Origin: Salvator merianae
Lineage: Eukaryota; Chordata; Lepidosauria; Squamata; Teiidae
Assembly: GCA_003586115.2 (NCBI GenBank)
Contig: QVOM02000042.1
Coordinates: 72,337,447 to 72,401,446, forward strand
Length of the DNA stretch: 64,000 nucleotides
Direction of reading: 5' to 3'
In this document: positions 26,540 to 37,011 of the stretch, one piece after another
Layout of the letters: each line of letters opens with the position of its first letter
Position numbering within the stretch: the stretch's first letter is position 1
Program-made: the position numbers and the translations under genes
Notes under the pieces: generated by a model
Database searches by the model: none
What the model saw: the letters and a program-made list of their open reading frames with translations, nothing else
Told to the model about the DNA's origin: nothing

Positions 26540-26660
26540 AAAGGCTACATCCAGACATCGCTTACTTATTCCGCTTATTTGGATATTCCAAAATAAAGCA
26601 TTATTTTCCAGAACATCCAAATATAGCAGAATAAATAGGTTACGCCTGGATGCAGCCAAA
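26540..26660. mobile_element. Short palindromic DNA transposon (family A, copy 1)
   Basis: The element is 115 bp (26543-26657). Its two halves are inverted: GGCTACATCCAGACATCGCT at the left faces, in reverse complement, GGCTGCATCCAGGCGTAACC at the right, and the pairing continues through the ATTCCGCTTATTTGGATATT segment. The 3 bases AAA flank it on both sides as a possible target duplication. A second copy lies at 37015-37153. With no coding capacity and a small TIR structure, it behaves like a MITE; the 3-bp duplication suggests PIF/Harbinger-like mobilisation. Confidence 0.75.
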
Positions 26661-27752
26661 GTTTCCCAGATGAAGTCAGCAGAAATCCAAGGCTAATGTA
26701 CAATTTGTAAACAGAGAAAATTGGGAAACAATAACAAGCTAAGAAGTCCAAGAATACATGTACTGTAAGGAAAACAATTCAGAAGAGAATACAGAAGAAA
26801 AAAACTTTACATGAAAGGATATGAAAATTTAGAAGACCATATGGTAGGCAAGTACTAAACTTGATGCAATGCCAAGGTTCCCTGCCTTCTACTACACATC
26901 AAATTTAGCCTTAGGGACTATTTTCAAAGAGCCAAAAATTAACACAATCAGGACAAGGAAATAAGCTTGCTTTGTTGTTGCTTTGCTTTTAAAATACCCA
27001 CTAGACTCCTATAGTTAGGGAAAGCACAATGAAAAGGAAGGAAACATTGAAAAATGAAAAAAAATGGAATGATGGTTAGAAGCAAAACACATAGGAAACA
27101 CTACTTCTGCAGAACTGAAGTGAAGAAACTCTAACAGTTTCACATGTGAAAGAAGGAAAAGTATAAAGAAAGGAAAAGTGGTAAGAAGAGAGAACATTAT
27201 AATAGCAAGGATTGGGGAGGAGGGAAAGTAACCTAAAAAACTTGACAGAAGCAAGAAGTTAATGCATCAAAAGGCACACAGTGGATTAACATGAACATGA
27301 AGGGAAAGCAAAGAAAACAGAGAACCCAAAACACTGATAAACTGTAAATGCCTATATAACATGAAAAAACGAGAAAACAGTTAACAACCTGAGGTGTTAT
27401 TTTAACTCACTATCAGGAAGGTCAATTTGTTAAAAGTGGTCAAAGTAATCTCTCTCTGTTCCTCAACAGCATTGATTCAAAATTAAGAATTACAGAATTG
27501 AAAGAAACCATTAGGTGGTCCAAAGTCTGCTAACATTTCAGTACAAGGCATATCTACAGCCTAATCAGTCTTATAATAAGAGTGCGGGAATGCTTTACAA
27601 TAGATACCAACCAAGCTGCTTGTTTCAAAAGACAAATGAGGGGGAAAAAATCAAATAGGCTGATTACCTGTCCATGACTGATGATGGTTAAGCTGAGAGC
27701 AAACTGTGAACACACTTTTTTTCCCCAGGTGCTAGAACTAAAAGCTTTAAAA
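26661..27752. other. Purine-rich stretch, no gene seen
   Basis: The plus strand is rich in GGAA/GAAA runs, which produce long but low-complexity frames on the minus strand (for example 27015-27254, Phe/Ser/Leu-rich). No motif supports coding. Confidence 0.4.
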
Positions 27753-27860
27753 CAGGGGTGGCCAAACTATGGCCATCCAGATGCTGTTTAATGCTGCAAA
27801 ACATAAACACTGCAGACAGCACGGAACAGCCCAAGCATCAAAATTGTCCTAACTCTCAAA
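27753..27860. mobile_element. hAT-type element end (partial)
   Basis: CAGGGGTGGCCAAACTATGG, then CCATCCAGATGCTGTTTA, is the classic left end of a widespread hAT non-autonomous family (CAGGGGTGGCCAAACTGTGGCC type). The matching inverted right end was not found nearby, so the copy is truncated or its other end has decayed. Confidence 0.55.
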
Positions 27861-29880
27861 AGCATCTCATAGATTAAATGGATCAAAACAGAGACAGAGC
27901 TCAGGGAACAATAATGTCACCACAATTCTACCATTCCCCTAAACTCTTACATTTTGACAGGATAGATATTATTAATCATAACTAGTATTGTGAAATGTAA
28001 ATTGCAGCAACTAATAACTCTCTCTTATAACCACAAATGCTGCCACAATACAGCATTCTTTATCCAGTTTATCTGGGACTCAGAGCAAGATAGTGTTCTA
28101 CAAAAGAAATAAATGAGTATAGATAGTTGACAAGATAAAATACACTGACAAATTGCCTCTTACTAATTCAGACACAAACACCAACTCTTTCAGCAAAAAT
28201 GGTTGTTTCTCCTCTTTCAGCATCCTGGGAAATGATCAGGCTTTCTGGTCCCATGGAGGGTATGGTATACTGGCACTTTGCACCATTGTCCAGCTGCATG
28301 CCCTCCTTTATGGCTGTAAATATCTCCAAACAAGCAGGCATTGTGCTGGCAGGTGCCAGGCAAATGCCAGCCTAGGAGGAGAATGTCAGCTTTTCCTTGT
28401 AAATGTGGGGCATCCTGCACTTGCTTTAAGCTGGCACCATGAGGAAACATGCTGGCAACACAGTTCCAGGTGGCTGGTGTCTGCTGGCACAGGCCCTCCA
28501 TTCAGCCACCTGTCCATATTTCAAAAGTGTCTGATCACAGTCAAAGAGAACAGAAAACAGTCTGATCACAATGGTATCAAACACCCATGCCTATCATAAG
28601 ACAAGAAAAGCTTCATATTTATTCCTCAAGAATGCAGTATATGACAGCAAAAGGTCCATCAGAGCACTGCAAGAAAAGACATGCAAGATGAAGACCATAC
28701 CTTCACATCAAACTCTAACATTATTGTATCTGGGAGTGTTCTTAATGCCACTTTAATAATTCCTGCTCTCACAGCTTTTAAAACAAAAGCTACCATCCAG
28801 TGTAACAGAAATAGTGTGGTCATTTATACATCATCAGAAAAGAGAAGTTACATTCTCCATGACAGGGCAAAGGATGACAGTGTTTCCAATATCTGCAACT
28901 GATAATTTAGAAATAATTAATACACTTTAAACAGGAAAATGGAAAAGACTGAGCAGGAGAAAGTGCTTGCTCCCTTCATCTTTAAACTGGGCTTGACTGG
29001 GGCAGCACCCTAAAAGATTTCTTCCAATAGCAGGATGTATTTTTACAACTCTTCTGCTTTTTTAATGTAGGACCCCTGGCTACCTTAAATAGTATTCATC
29101 TACCTTTTTTTATCTTCATCTCCCAGACCCATGTAGAATACTGCTGTTTAAAAAAAATTACATAAATAATTAACTCTTTTTAACAAACAAGAGCCTGCCA
29201 CTCTAGAGATGGGTGATTAAGGCAGGTAACAAGAATCCTGCTAGAGAAAAAATGGTAGTACATTTGTTCCTTGTGTAGCATGGTGATTCTGAACCATGAA
29301 ACCATTGCAAAATACAAAATAACCTGAAACCACTGCAAAACACAAAATACTGATGGGCAGTTCTCTTGTCTTCGTTTACATCGCTGGCAATGACTTTTAT
29401 AATGCGAGTTCCTATAACATGGCTTTGTCCTATACAAGGGAAGGCACATTTTAACAACTGTTTATAAGCAAAACCACACTATAACAAACAGTTATGGGAT
29501 GGATGGTTGCACTTCTTAAGTGTTGGAGCTAACGTAGGAATTGCTTGGGTGAGTTATGCTTTCTTGGTTTTTTTCTTCAAGGAAAAAAAGTAGGATAAAC
29601 ACTACATGGGCCTTGAAAATACAACTCTAATACCAAATAGCAATTTATAGAGAACAATGGAAAAGTGGAATAATGGAAAATATTGGTGCACTGACATGTG
29701 GAAGGGCACTGCAATGAAGAGGTGTGCATGGAAGTAAGCAGAGAAAATAATATACACAGTTTTAAGGGATATTTCTAAGTATAAGCTACAGATATTAACA
29801 CAAAGAGTAAGACAAGGAATATGAAAGTAACCAATGAGCAAACAAGGAGAAAGGTGCTTTAGAGAGGGCAACTAAAATAA
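27861..29880. other. No recognised gene; GC-richer patch at 28210-28520
   Basis: The patch at 28210-28520 is open on both strands (148 codons plus, 94 codons minus), but neither translation is recognisable and the sequence resembles the GC-rich interior of the short DNA elements in this window. The rest is AT-rich. Confidence 0.35.
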
Positions 29881-29884
29881 TAAA

Positions 29885-30156
29885 GCCGCTAAATTAACTT
29901 TTCTAATGTGCAAAGACTGCAACCTTGGGGCATTTTAGACTAGAAAGGAGGTGAATCACAAGAGCCATGACAGAGGTGAATAAAATTATGCACAGTGTGG
30001 AAAAAGTGATTAGAGAGAAGTTTTAGTCCTTTTCCCAAAACAGAACAAGGGATCACCCAGTGAAGATAAATCCAGTCTTTTTTTACACAACACATGGTTG
30101 CTACCAGGAAAAGTGGTGCAGGCCACCAGTTTGGATAGCTTCAGAAAGGTTTGGAC
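29885..30156 (+). mobile_element. CR1 LINE, 3' region, left part of a split copy
   Basis: Contains AAAATTATGCACAGTGTGGA, then AGAGAGAAGTTTTAGTCC, GGGATCACCCAGTGAAG, GCAGGCCACCAGTTTGGATA and CAGAAAGGTTTGGAC. These are successive landmarks of the CR1 3' region, also present in the copies at 53190-53400 and 57600-57830. The copy stops abruptly at TTTGGAC, where other copies continue with AAATTCAT, and resumes near 30876. Confidence 0.75.
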
Positions 30157-30875
30157 CTAGGCTATTTCTGCACTCACTTTGCTTGGAACAGTTGAATTGT
30201 TCTGCTCCAGTCTGTTCCAGACTGGACACAGTAGGTTCCATTAGCATCTTGAACCAACACTGGCAGCAATGTGGACACACGGCAGTTGTTATTGATCCCT
30301 ACAACTGATGCGCTGTCCAAGGTACCAAGCACCCCTGCCCAGATCCCATCTTTCGTATGTCATGTCTGGAGCACAAATGCAGAGCTGAAGAGAATAGTTT
30401 TCAAAGGCAGCATGCCTACCTCTATGCTGGGGTTTCAAAAATGATCTTCAGAAGATTGCATAAGCTTCAGAGATGGAGTTGTGATATTTTCCTTGTTCCA
30501 GACCAGGTGTGGAAGCACCAAAGTCTGGACCAGAACAAGATGGCTTGGGACAATTGTAGACCTCTTCAAACAGGGATACAGCTAATCTAGAATATGGACA
30601 ACTTGGGACAGTTCTGGGCTGGAATAGCACTAGTTCCATGTGGACAAGGGCCCTTTCCACATTTAGGCTTTATTCAAGGATATTTCCGGGGACAGGGGCC
30701 AACCATCCACATACTGGTGCAGATTATGGCAGGTCCCATCAAGGGCTTGCCATAGTCTGCAGTAGCACGCAAGTAGCAGGCCCCAATTCTGGGATATATC
30801 CCAGAATAAGGCCCAGTGTAGAAAGGACCAAGGAGTATTAGGTCTGGTCTACTGACTGAGAGTGGAAATGGATCC
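30153..30875. mobile_element. TIR DNA element inserted in CR1 (family E, copy 1)
   Basis: About 720 bp that interrupt a CR1 copy. Left end: AGGCTATTTCTGCACTCAC near 30159. Right end, reverse complement: GGATCCATTTCCACTCTCAG near 30873. These are related inverted termini. No protein is encoded. A smaller TIR element (30649-30829) is nested near its right side. The left-end motif (GGCNATTTCTGCA) recurs at 48351 and 46090, suggesting a family. Confidence 0.55.
30646..30832. mobile_element. Short TIR element nested in family E copy (family C)
   Basis: The element is 181 bp (30649-30829). Left end: GGCCCTTTCCACATTTAGGC, then TTTATTCAAGGATATTTCC. Right end, reverse complement: GGTCCTTTCTACACTGGGCC, then TTATTCTGGGATATATCCC. 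The inverted repeats are about 35-40 bp and imperfect. AAG flanks both sides as a 3-bp target duplication. It has no coding capacity. Confidence 0.65.
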
Positions 30876-31112
30876 AGTCAAGGAAGTGAGAGGCCTATTA
30901 GCCCTGACGGCAATGTGACTGCCTCTTGTAATAGGAGGTAGTACGCCTTTGAAGGCCAATTGCTGGGAAACTGTGAGAGGCGCAATCGGTGTGCTGCTCA
31001 TATGCTGCTAGTGGGCTTCCTTATGTAGCTAGCTGCCCACTGTGAGAACAGACTGCTGAATCAGATAGGCCAGAGCTCTGATTTGGTGGCTTATTTCCTA
31101 TGTTCTTGTCAA
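30876..31112 (+). mobile_element. CR1 LINE 3' end, right part of the split copy
   Basis: Resumes with TCAAGGAAGTGAGAGGCC, then CCAATTGCTGGGAAACTGTGAG, CCACTGTGAGAACAGACTGC and TTTCCTATGTTCTTGTC. Apart from sequence decay, these follow in order the landmarks missing from the left part at 29885-30156, so the two parts are one insertion split by the 720-bp element. Confidence 0.7.
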
Positions 31113-32063
31113 GTAGTGTACAATATGACTGGCAATTTAAAAAAAATACAAACAGTGGGAGAGGCAGCTAATGAGATTTCGCCTAAAAATAGGATACACT
31201 TCAACAGCTGGGTTTCCAAGAGACAATGTAATGAGGCACCAAGTCACCATAAAAAACATATAGTATGCAAGAATGTGTGTGCCTATACGTGGGTGGAAGA
31301 GGATGCCAGTCAGGTAAGCAACGGGTCACCAAAAGTTCACAGATTCGAGGCAAGGCAGAAAAGAACTGCAGAGATGCTGGGACCGCGAAAACAGAAGGAT
31401 GGATAGCGGGCATCGATTTAGCAACGGGGCGGGGGAGAGATAAGCCACTGCTCTCTTCTTCCTCGCTTCTTCTCGGCTGTAACACAAACCCCTGGAAATC
31501 GGATGCACTTCGCAAGCTGGCATTTAAAGCCTCTACGCTCTCTTGAGCACACTTTTTAGCTTAAGCACAGGCCGCAACGGACAAATTTATAAATAAATAG
31601 CGCTGGAACAGAATGGCCGTGATTGGAGGACGGCGGTGGCGACAGCAGCGGTAATCTGGCTGCTCGATTATATTCCGGGTTGCAACCAAGGGAGCCGTCT
31701 CAGCGCCTGAGTGGAAGTAGAAGGGAAGGGGCTCGCCTGCATTCTCTTCCCTCCCCACTACCCATTTTGTCACGGTGGGTTTTTTTTTTTACATTTTATA
31801 AGTTTATTACACAAAGACACGGGGGAGAAAGGTGGAGAGAGGGAAGAAACGGCTACTCAAAACAAACAGGCTAAGGCGTGAGAGGAAGAGCACAGACGGC
31901 GCAATTGACGCAAATTGGCGGGGAAGGTGGGAAGAAGTGCGGCGGCGAGGGAAGACTTTAGAGTCCGAGCAGCAAAATAACTAATTAGTGGGGAAGGTGG
32001 ATTAAGAGCCTCGTAAAGAAAGGGGGTCCCACTCGCTCCCTCCGTGCCCGCCATCCCTATTAC

Positions 32064-32093
32064 CTGCGAGGCGGCGCTCCCACAGCAGCCCAT
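32064..32093 (-). CDS. Candidate first coding exon, N-terminus of an acylated protein (partial)
   Basis: On the minus strand an ATG in strong Kozak context (GCCCGCCATGG) starts the codons for MGCCGSAASQ, and the exon then ends at CAG followed by GTAATA, a consensus splice donor. Gly at position 2 with Ser at 6 fits the N-myristoylation rule, and Cys 3 and Cys 4 are natural palmitoylation sites, so the product would be anchored to membranes. The 5' untranslated region would extend to about 32400-32600. Only ten codons are in this exon; I do not recognise the gene and found no second exon. The frame stays open past the donor, so read-through cannot be excluded from sequence alone. Confidence 0.6.
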
Positions 32094-32240
32094 GGCGGGC
32101 TCGGGGCTGGGTCTCTGCCGCGAGCTCCAGGCATCCAAGCGCCGCGAGTTCCCGGTCGCCCGCCCGGCCCCAGGGCGACAGCGGCGGCGGTGGCGGCAGC
32201 AAGGCGGCGGGGGAAAGGAGGAAAGGGGCAAGGGAAAAGG

Positions 32241-32263
32241 GGAGAGGAGGAGGAGGAGGAGGA
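32241..32263. repeat. (GGA)n tract in the CpG island
   Basis: About seven GGA units, which give artificial poly-Glu or poly-Arg frames on the plus strand and poly-Ser/Pro on the minus strand. Confidence 0.85.
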
Positions 32264-32417
32264 CGGCGAGGTGAAGGGGCTGCCGGTGCCGCTACGAGGG
32301 TCTCCCGCCGACTCTGGCTCACTCCGTTGCTCCTGCTCCGCAGCGGCGGCGGCACTACGCGAACACGAACCCCTTCGCTGAGGCGGCGGCTGCTGCTCCT
32401 GCTTCTTCTTCCTTCGT

Positions 32418-32445
32418 TCCTCCTCCTCCTCCTCCTCCTCCTCCC
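32418..32445. repeat. (CCT)n tract in the CpG island
   Basis: About nine CCT units. On the minus strand they read as poly-Glu inside a 245-codon open frame that I take to be a composition artefact. Confidence 0.85.
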
Positions 32446-32640
32446 TCTCGCTGCCCCTCCCGCATCCCAATGGCAGCGTCGCTCGCGCGGCGTTCCTGAG
32501 GGCGGGGCTTGAGCAATAGTAGCAGCAACACGCAGGCAGCCGGCTCAACTGTGTTCCGCCAACCAGGTAGCCTGGCGACCTAGAAACAGGCTCGGAACTC
32601 TCCCTCTGCGAGACGCGGAGACAGCCGAACCGAGTTACGT

Positions 32641-33366
32641 GAAGCGCAAGCATTCCTGAGGAGGAGGAGAGGAGGTTTCGTGCACCTCTGGCAGTGAGAT
32701 GCTCCAGACTAGTGACAGTGCGGCGGCCTGTCCCATACGTTTTAAAGGCCTGGTTTCCTTCCGGTGTTGAAAACGGAATAAATGCATTTGACCGCATGCA
32801 TCTTCTTGTGCTTTGGAGTTTCCTGTAGAAAAGAAGGGCGCAATCAAACCTTCAGATCGCTAATTTAGAAAGCGTCCGCTCTCAGTCTACGCTATTGGCT
32901 CTCGAATCCAGCTTGACCTTGGACAAGTCCCTTGCTCTCTTCCCTGTTCATGACATTATTCATAAAGACGACATTTCTCGTCGTCTTTAGAGCACTGGAG
33001 CAGCGATGACTTTTACCTCGTTTGTGTCTTGACAGACTGGAAAAGAATGGAAAGGATGTTAGAGAAAAAAAAACGCACAGAATTTTTTAAAAAACTTGTT
33101 TGTTACTCACTCTGAGATAACTTAATGGAAAGGATAATATAAATGTAATTAAGTGATTAATGAGCTCTTTCCACACTCTACATTTTAAAATAAGATCCTT
33201 GGCTATTGATTTTTTGCCAATAAATTATTGTTCAGACTGTACAGATTGTAATCATGTATGCTCTTACTCAGGACTGGGAGTGCATTTTACTGTGTTTAAA
33301 CACAGTGAGATTTAGTCCGTATATGAATATATATGGCTGCCTTGTAAGTTATTTAATTGAGACCAT
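32641..33366. other. Flank upstream of the CpG island, no gene seen
   Basis: CpG density falls off beyond 32640. A short inverted motif lies at 32968-32990 (AGACGACATTTCTCGTCGTCT). Otherwise I see nothing supported. Confidence 0.4.
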
Positions 33367-33767
33367 GGGCCTGTTCACACTTTCTACCTTGGAATGTTCA
33401 AATCTGAACATTCTAAGGTGGAACAGTCTCCAAGGTGAGGTGGCCATCCACACTGCAAGGGCTGGAACAACCCAAAACCAAGCTTCTGGCATTCACAGTG
33501 CAGATGCTGCCCACCTGCCATGGCAGTGGCCACGGAAACATCCAGGTGCTGCCATGGTGACCAGGGACACAGCGTGCAAGTGTGCAGCCACGAGTGTGCA
33601 GTCCAGCTGCTCTCAGTATAGCCACGGACTACAATTTTGTTGTCCACAGTTAGTAGTGATCGGGAGCATTTACAGATGTTCCCAATTGCTAAGGCCTCCA
33701 CGAAATGCAGACACACTGTGCTAGTGAGCATCTGATCACTCACTAGCACTAAAGTATGAACAGGCCC
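33367..33767 (+). mobile_element. TIR element with subterminal hairpins (family B, copy 1)
   Basis: 401 bp. The termini are GGGCCTGTTCACAC and GTATGAACAGGCCC, nearly perfect inverted repeats. Just inside the left end is a hairpin with 14-base arms at 33387-33400 and 33405-33418. Just inside the right end is a perfect 11-base hairpin at 33718-33728 and 33739-33749. The interior is GC-richer and non-coding; the open frames on both strands are artefacts. A related copy lies on the other strand at 52056-52479 and a more distant one at 59690-60008. No clear target duplication flanks this copy. Confidence 0.75.
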
Positions 33768-34171
33768 AATGTTGTTTGACAATTGGATATTTCAGCTGTA
33801 GAACAGAAAGATGAATTTCAGGTCATAGTGGAAAGTTCTGACAAACAGGTGTTCCACTGAGGAAGGAAATGGTAAACCAATCCAATATCATTGCCAAGAA
33901 AATCCCACAGATAGTATCAAAAAGTTAGATGATATGGCACCAGAAGATGAGCCCATCAGCTTGGAAGGTGTCCAATATGTTAATACTGAAGAGCAGAGTG
34001 CAACTACAGGTAGTTCCAGAAAGAGTGAAGCAACTGGGCCAAAGCCAAAAGGACATTCAGCTGTGGATTTGTCTGGTGGTGAAAGGAAAGGCTAATGCTG
34101 TGAAGAACAATATTGCATGTGAACCTGGAATGTAAGATCTATGAACCAAGGTAAGCTGGATATGATCAGAC

Positions 34172-34197
34172 ACTAAACTAAACTAAACTAAACTAAA
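34172..34197. repeat. (CTAAA)n microsatellite inside BovB
   Basis: Five tandem CTAAA units join 'GATATGATCAGACA' to 'ATGGATGGAAATTGG'. From memory of intact BovB reading frames, part of the endonuclease start is missing here, so the tract sits at a deletion joint. Confidence 0.8.
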
Positions 34198-34796
34198 ATG
34201 GATGGAAATTGGTGAATTTAGTTCAGATGACCATCAAATCTACTATTGTGGGCAAGAATCCCTTAGAAGAAATGGAGGAGCCCTCATAGTCAATAAAAGG
34301 GGGAGAAAAGCAGTACTGGGTATAAACTCAAAAATGATAGAATTATTTCTGTGCAAATCCAAGGAAAGCTGTTCAATGTCACATTAATCCAAGTCTATGT
34401 CCCAACGATTGATGCCGAAGAAGCTGAAGTTGCTCTGTTCTATGAGGACCCATAACACCTTCTACAACTAACACCACAAAAGTAACTTTCATCATAGGGG
34501 ATTAGAATGCTAAAGTAGGAAATCAAAAGATAACTGAAATAACAGGCAAGTTTGGCCTTGGAGTACAAAATGAAGTGGGGCAGAGACGTGCTGGTCATAC
34601 GAAACACTTTCCCAAAAGGCAGCTACACATGAACATCACCAGATGGTCAATACCAAAATCAGATTGACTATATACTTTGCAGTCAAAGATAAAGAAGTTA
34701 TGTACAGTCAGTAAAAACGAGATCTGCGATTTACTGTGGCTCATATTATGAGCTGCTTATTGCAAAATTCAGGCTTAAATTGACAAAAGGAAAAAT

Positions 34797-35091
34797 CACT
34801 AGACCAGGCATGGGCAAATTACGGCCTGTGGGCCATATAGAGCCCATTGGGCTTTTTAATCCAGCCTGTCAAATATTGATACAAAATTGTCCAACAACAC
34901 CACTCCCACTGAAATTGAATGTAATTTGAATGTAAATTTTCTTTTACTTTTAGGTAATGACTTTTACATGTAATTTATATCAGTTCATACAAACACTCTC
35001 CATCCATCTGATACTGGCCCGACCTGTCTGTCAAATTTTAAAACTCATTGTGGCCCCTGAGCCAAAATGTTTGCTCACTCCTGTACTAGAG
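34797..35091. mobile_element. hAT-type non-autonomous element inserted in BovB
   Basis: 279 bp (34805-35083). Termini are CAGGCATGGGCAAATTACGG and, in reverse complement, CAGGAGTGAGCAAACATTTT. The flanks CACTAGAC (34797-34804) and TACTAGAG (35084-35091) form an 8-bp target duplication with two mismatches, as expected for hAT. Removing the element rejoins the BovB text (…ATCACTAGA, then GCATACAGATATGAC…). Confidence 0.8.
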
Positions 35092-37011
35092 CATACAGAT
35101 ATGACTTATATAATATCCCTTATGAATATGCAGTGGAGGTAATTAATAGACTTAAGGGATTAGATCTTGGTAGGCGAAGTGCCTGAAGAACTATGAACAG
35201 AAATTTGTAACATTGTACAGGAGGCAGCAACAAAAAACATCCCAAAGAAAAAGAAGAGCAAGAAAGCAAAATGGCTGTCTGATAAGACTTTGCGAATAGC
35301 TGAGAAAAGAAGAAAAGATATACCTAGCTTAATACAGATTTCTAGAGAATAATAAGAAGGTATAAGAAGGCCTTCTTAAATGAGCAATGCAAAGAAATAG
35401 AAGAAATCAATAGAATGGAAAAGTCAAGAGATCTCTTCAAGAAGACTGGAGATATCAGAGGAATGAAAATGATTAAAGACAAAATGGTAGGGCTCTAAAG
35501 AAGTAGAAGAGATTAAGAAGAAGTGGAAAGAGTAGACAGAAGAACTATACAAGAAAGATCTTAGCATCACTGATAACCACAATGGAGTGGTCACTGACCT
35601 AGAGCCAGACATCCTGGAGAATAAAGTCAAGTGGGCCTTAGGAAGCATTGCTAACAACAAGGCTTGTGGAGGTGATGGAATTCCAGCTGAGCTATTTAAA
35701 ACCCTAAAAGATGATGCTGTTAAAGTGCTGCACTCAATATGCCAACAAATTTGGAAAACTCAACAGTGGCCACAGGTCAGTTTATATTCCAATCCAAAAA
35801 AAAGGGCAATGCCAAAGATTGTCCAAACTACCAAACAATTGCATTCATTTTACACGCTAGCAAGGTTATGCTCAAGATTCTGCAGGCTAGACTCCAGCAA
35901 AATATGAACTGAGAAGCAGCAGAAGTGCCAGCTTGTTTTCAAAGAGGCAGTGGAGCTAGAGATCAGATTGCCAACATTCACTGGATAATGGAGAAAGCAA
36001 GGGAGTTCCAGAAAAACATCTACTTCTGCTTCATTGTCTAAATTGCCAAATTGTGTTAAGTTCTTAAAGAGATAGGAATACCAGACCACCTTATCTGTCT
36101 CCCAAGGAACCTGTATATGGGCAAGAAACAACTGTTAGAACCAAACATGAAACAACTGATCAGTTCAAGAATGGCAAGGGAATACAGTAAAACTGTTTAT
36201 TGTCACCCTATTTAATTTATAGGAAGAGTACATCATACTCAAGAGCTTGAAGAAATATCAGTAACATCAGAAAGGCAGACAATAACACTCTGATGACAGA
36301 AAGGGAGGAATTAAGGAATTTCTTGAGGGTGAAAGAAGAGAATGCAAAAGCTGGCTTGAAGCTCAACATAAAAAAAAAAAAAGCTAAAATCATAGCATCC
36401 AGTCTCATCACTTCCTGGCAAACGGAGGGGGAAGAAATGGAAGCAGTGTCAGATTTTATTTTCTTTGACTCAAAGATCCCTGCAGATGGTGAGTGCAGCC
36501 AAGACATTTGCTCCTTGGGAGGAAAGCTATAGCAACCGGGACAGACCTGGACAGCATATTAAACAGCAGAGATGTCACTCTGCTGACAAAGGTCTGCACT
36601 GTCAAAGTTATGGTTTTCCCACTAGTAAGGTGTGGGTGTAGTTGGACCATAAAGAAGACTGAGTGCTAAAGAATCACTGCTTTCAAACTGTGGTGTTGGA
36701 GAAGACATTTAAGAATCCCTTGGACTGCAAGAAGATCAATCAATCAATACTCAAGGAAATCAACCCTGACTGTTCACTGGAAGGACAATACTGAAGCTGA
36801 ACCTCAAATACTTTGATTACATAATGAGAAGACAGGACTCATTGGAAAAGATACTAAAGTTGGGTAAGATTGAAGGCAAAAGCAAAAAGGGACAGCAGAG
36901 GATGAGATGGATAGGTAGTGTCATGGAAGCAATTAACATGAGTTTGGGCAAATTCCAGGAGATGGACAACAGAAGGGCCTAGCATGCTGTGGCGTACAGG
37001 GTCACGAAAAG

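Larger units (their letters stand above)
31370..32640 (-). promoter_or_regulatory. CpG island with promoter of a minus-strand gene
   Basis: The only CpG-dense, GC-rich stretch in 64 kb, densest at 31860-32640. It holds GC boxes (GGGGCGGGGG near 31422 and GGGCGGGGCT near 32499), CCAAT in either orientation near 32467 and 32890, and purine/pyrimidine simple tracts. I see no TATA box near the predicted start, as usual for CpG-island promoters. A first coding exon (32064-32093, minus) with a splice donor lies inside, and the island continues into the presumed intron 1. Divergent transcription is possible but no plus-strand exon is supported. Confidence 0.8.

Noticed and set aside
28153..28599. 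148-codon plus frame at 28.2 kb
   Set aside because: The opposite strand is equally open, no motif is recognisable, and the patch resembles GC-rich DNA-element interior.
32060..32797. 245-codon minus-strand open frame across the CpG island
   Set aside because: The frame is long because the DNA is GC-rich and contains triplet repeats (poly-Glu, poly-Ser, poly-Pro). It is not in the frame of the candidate MGCCGS start and shows no domain.
33254..33782. 156- and 132-codon opposing frames at 33.3-33.8 kb
   Set aside because: They coincide with the family B inverted-repeat element and reappear in the 52-kb copy with stops at different places, so they are composition artefacts of a non-coding transposon.
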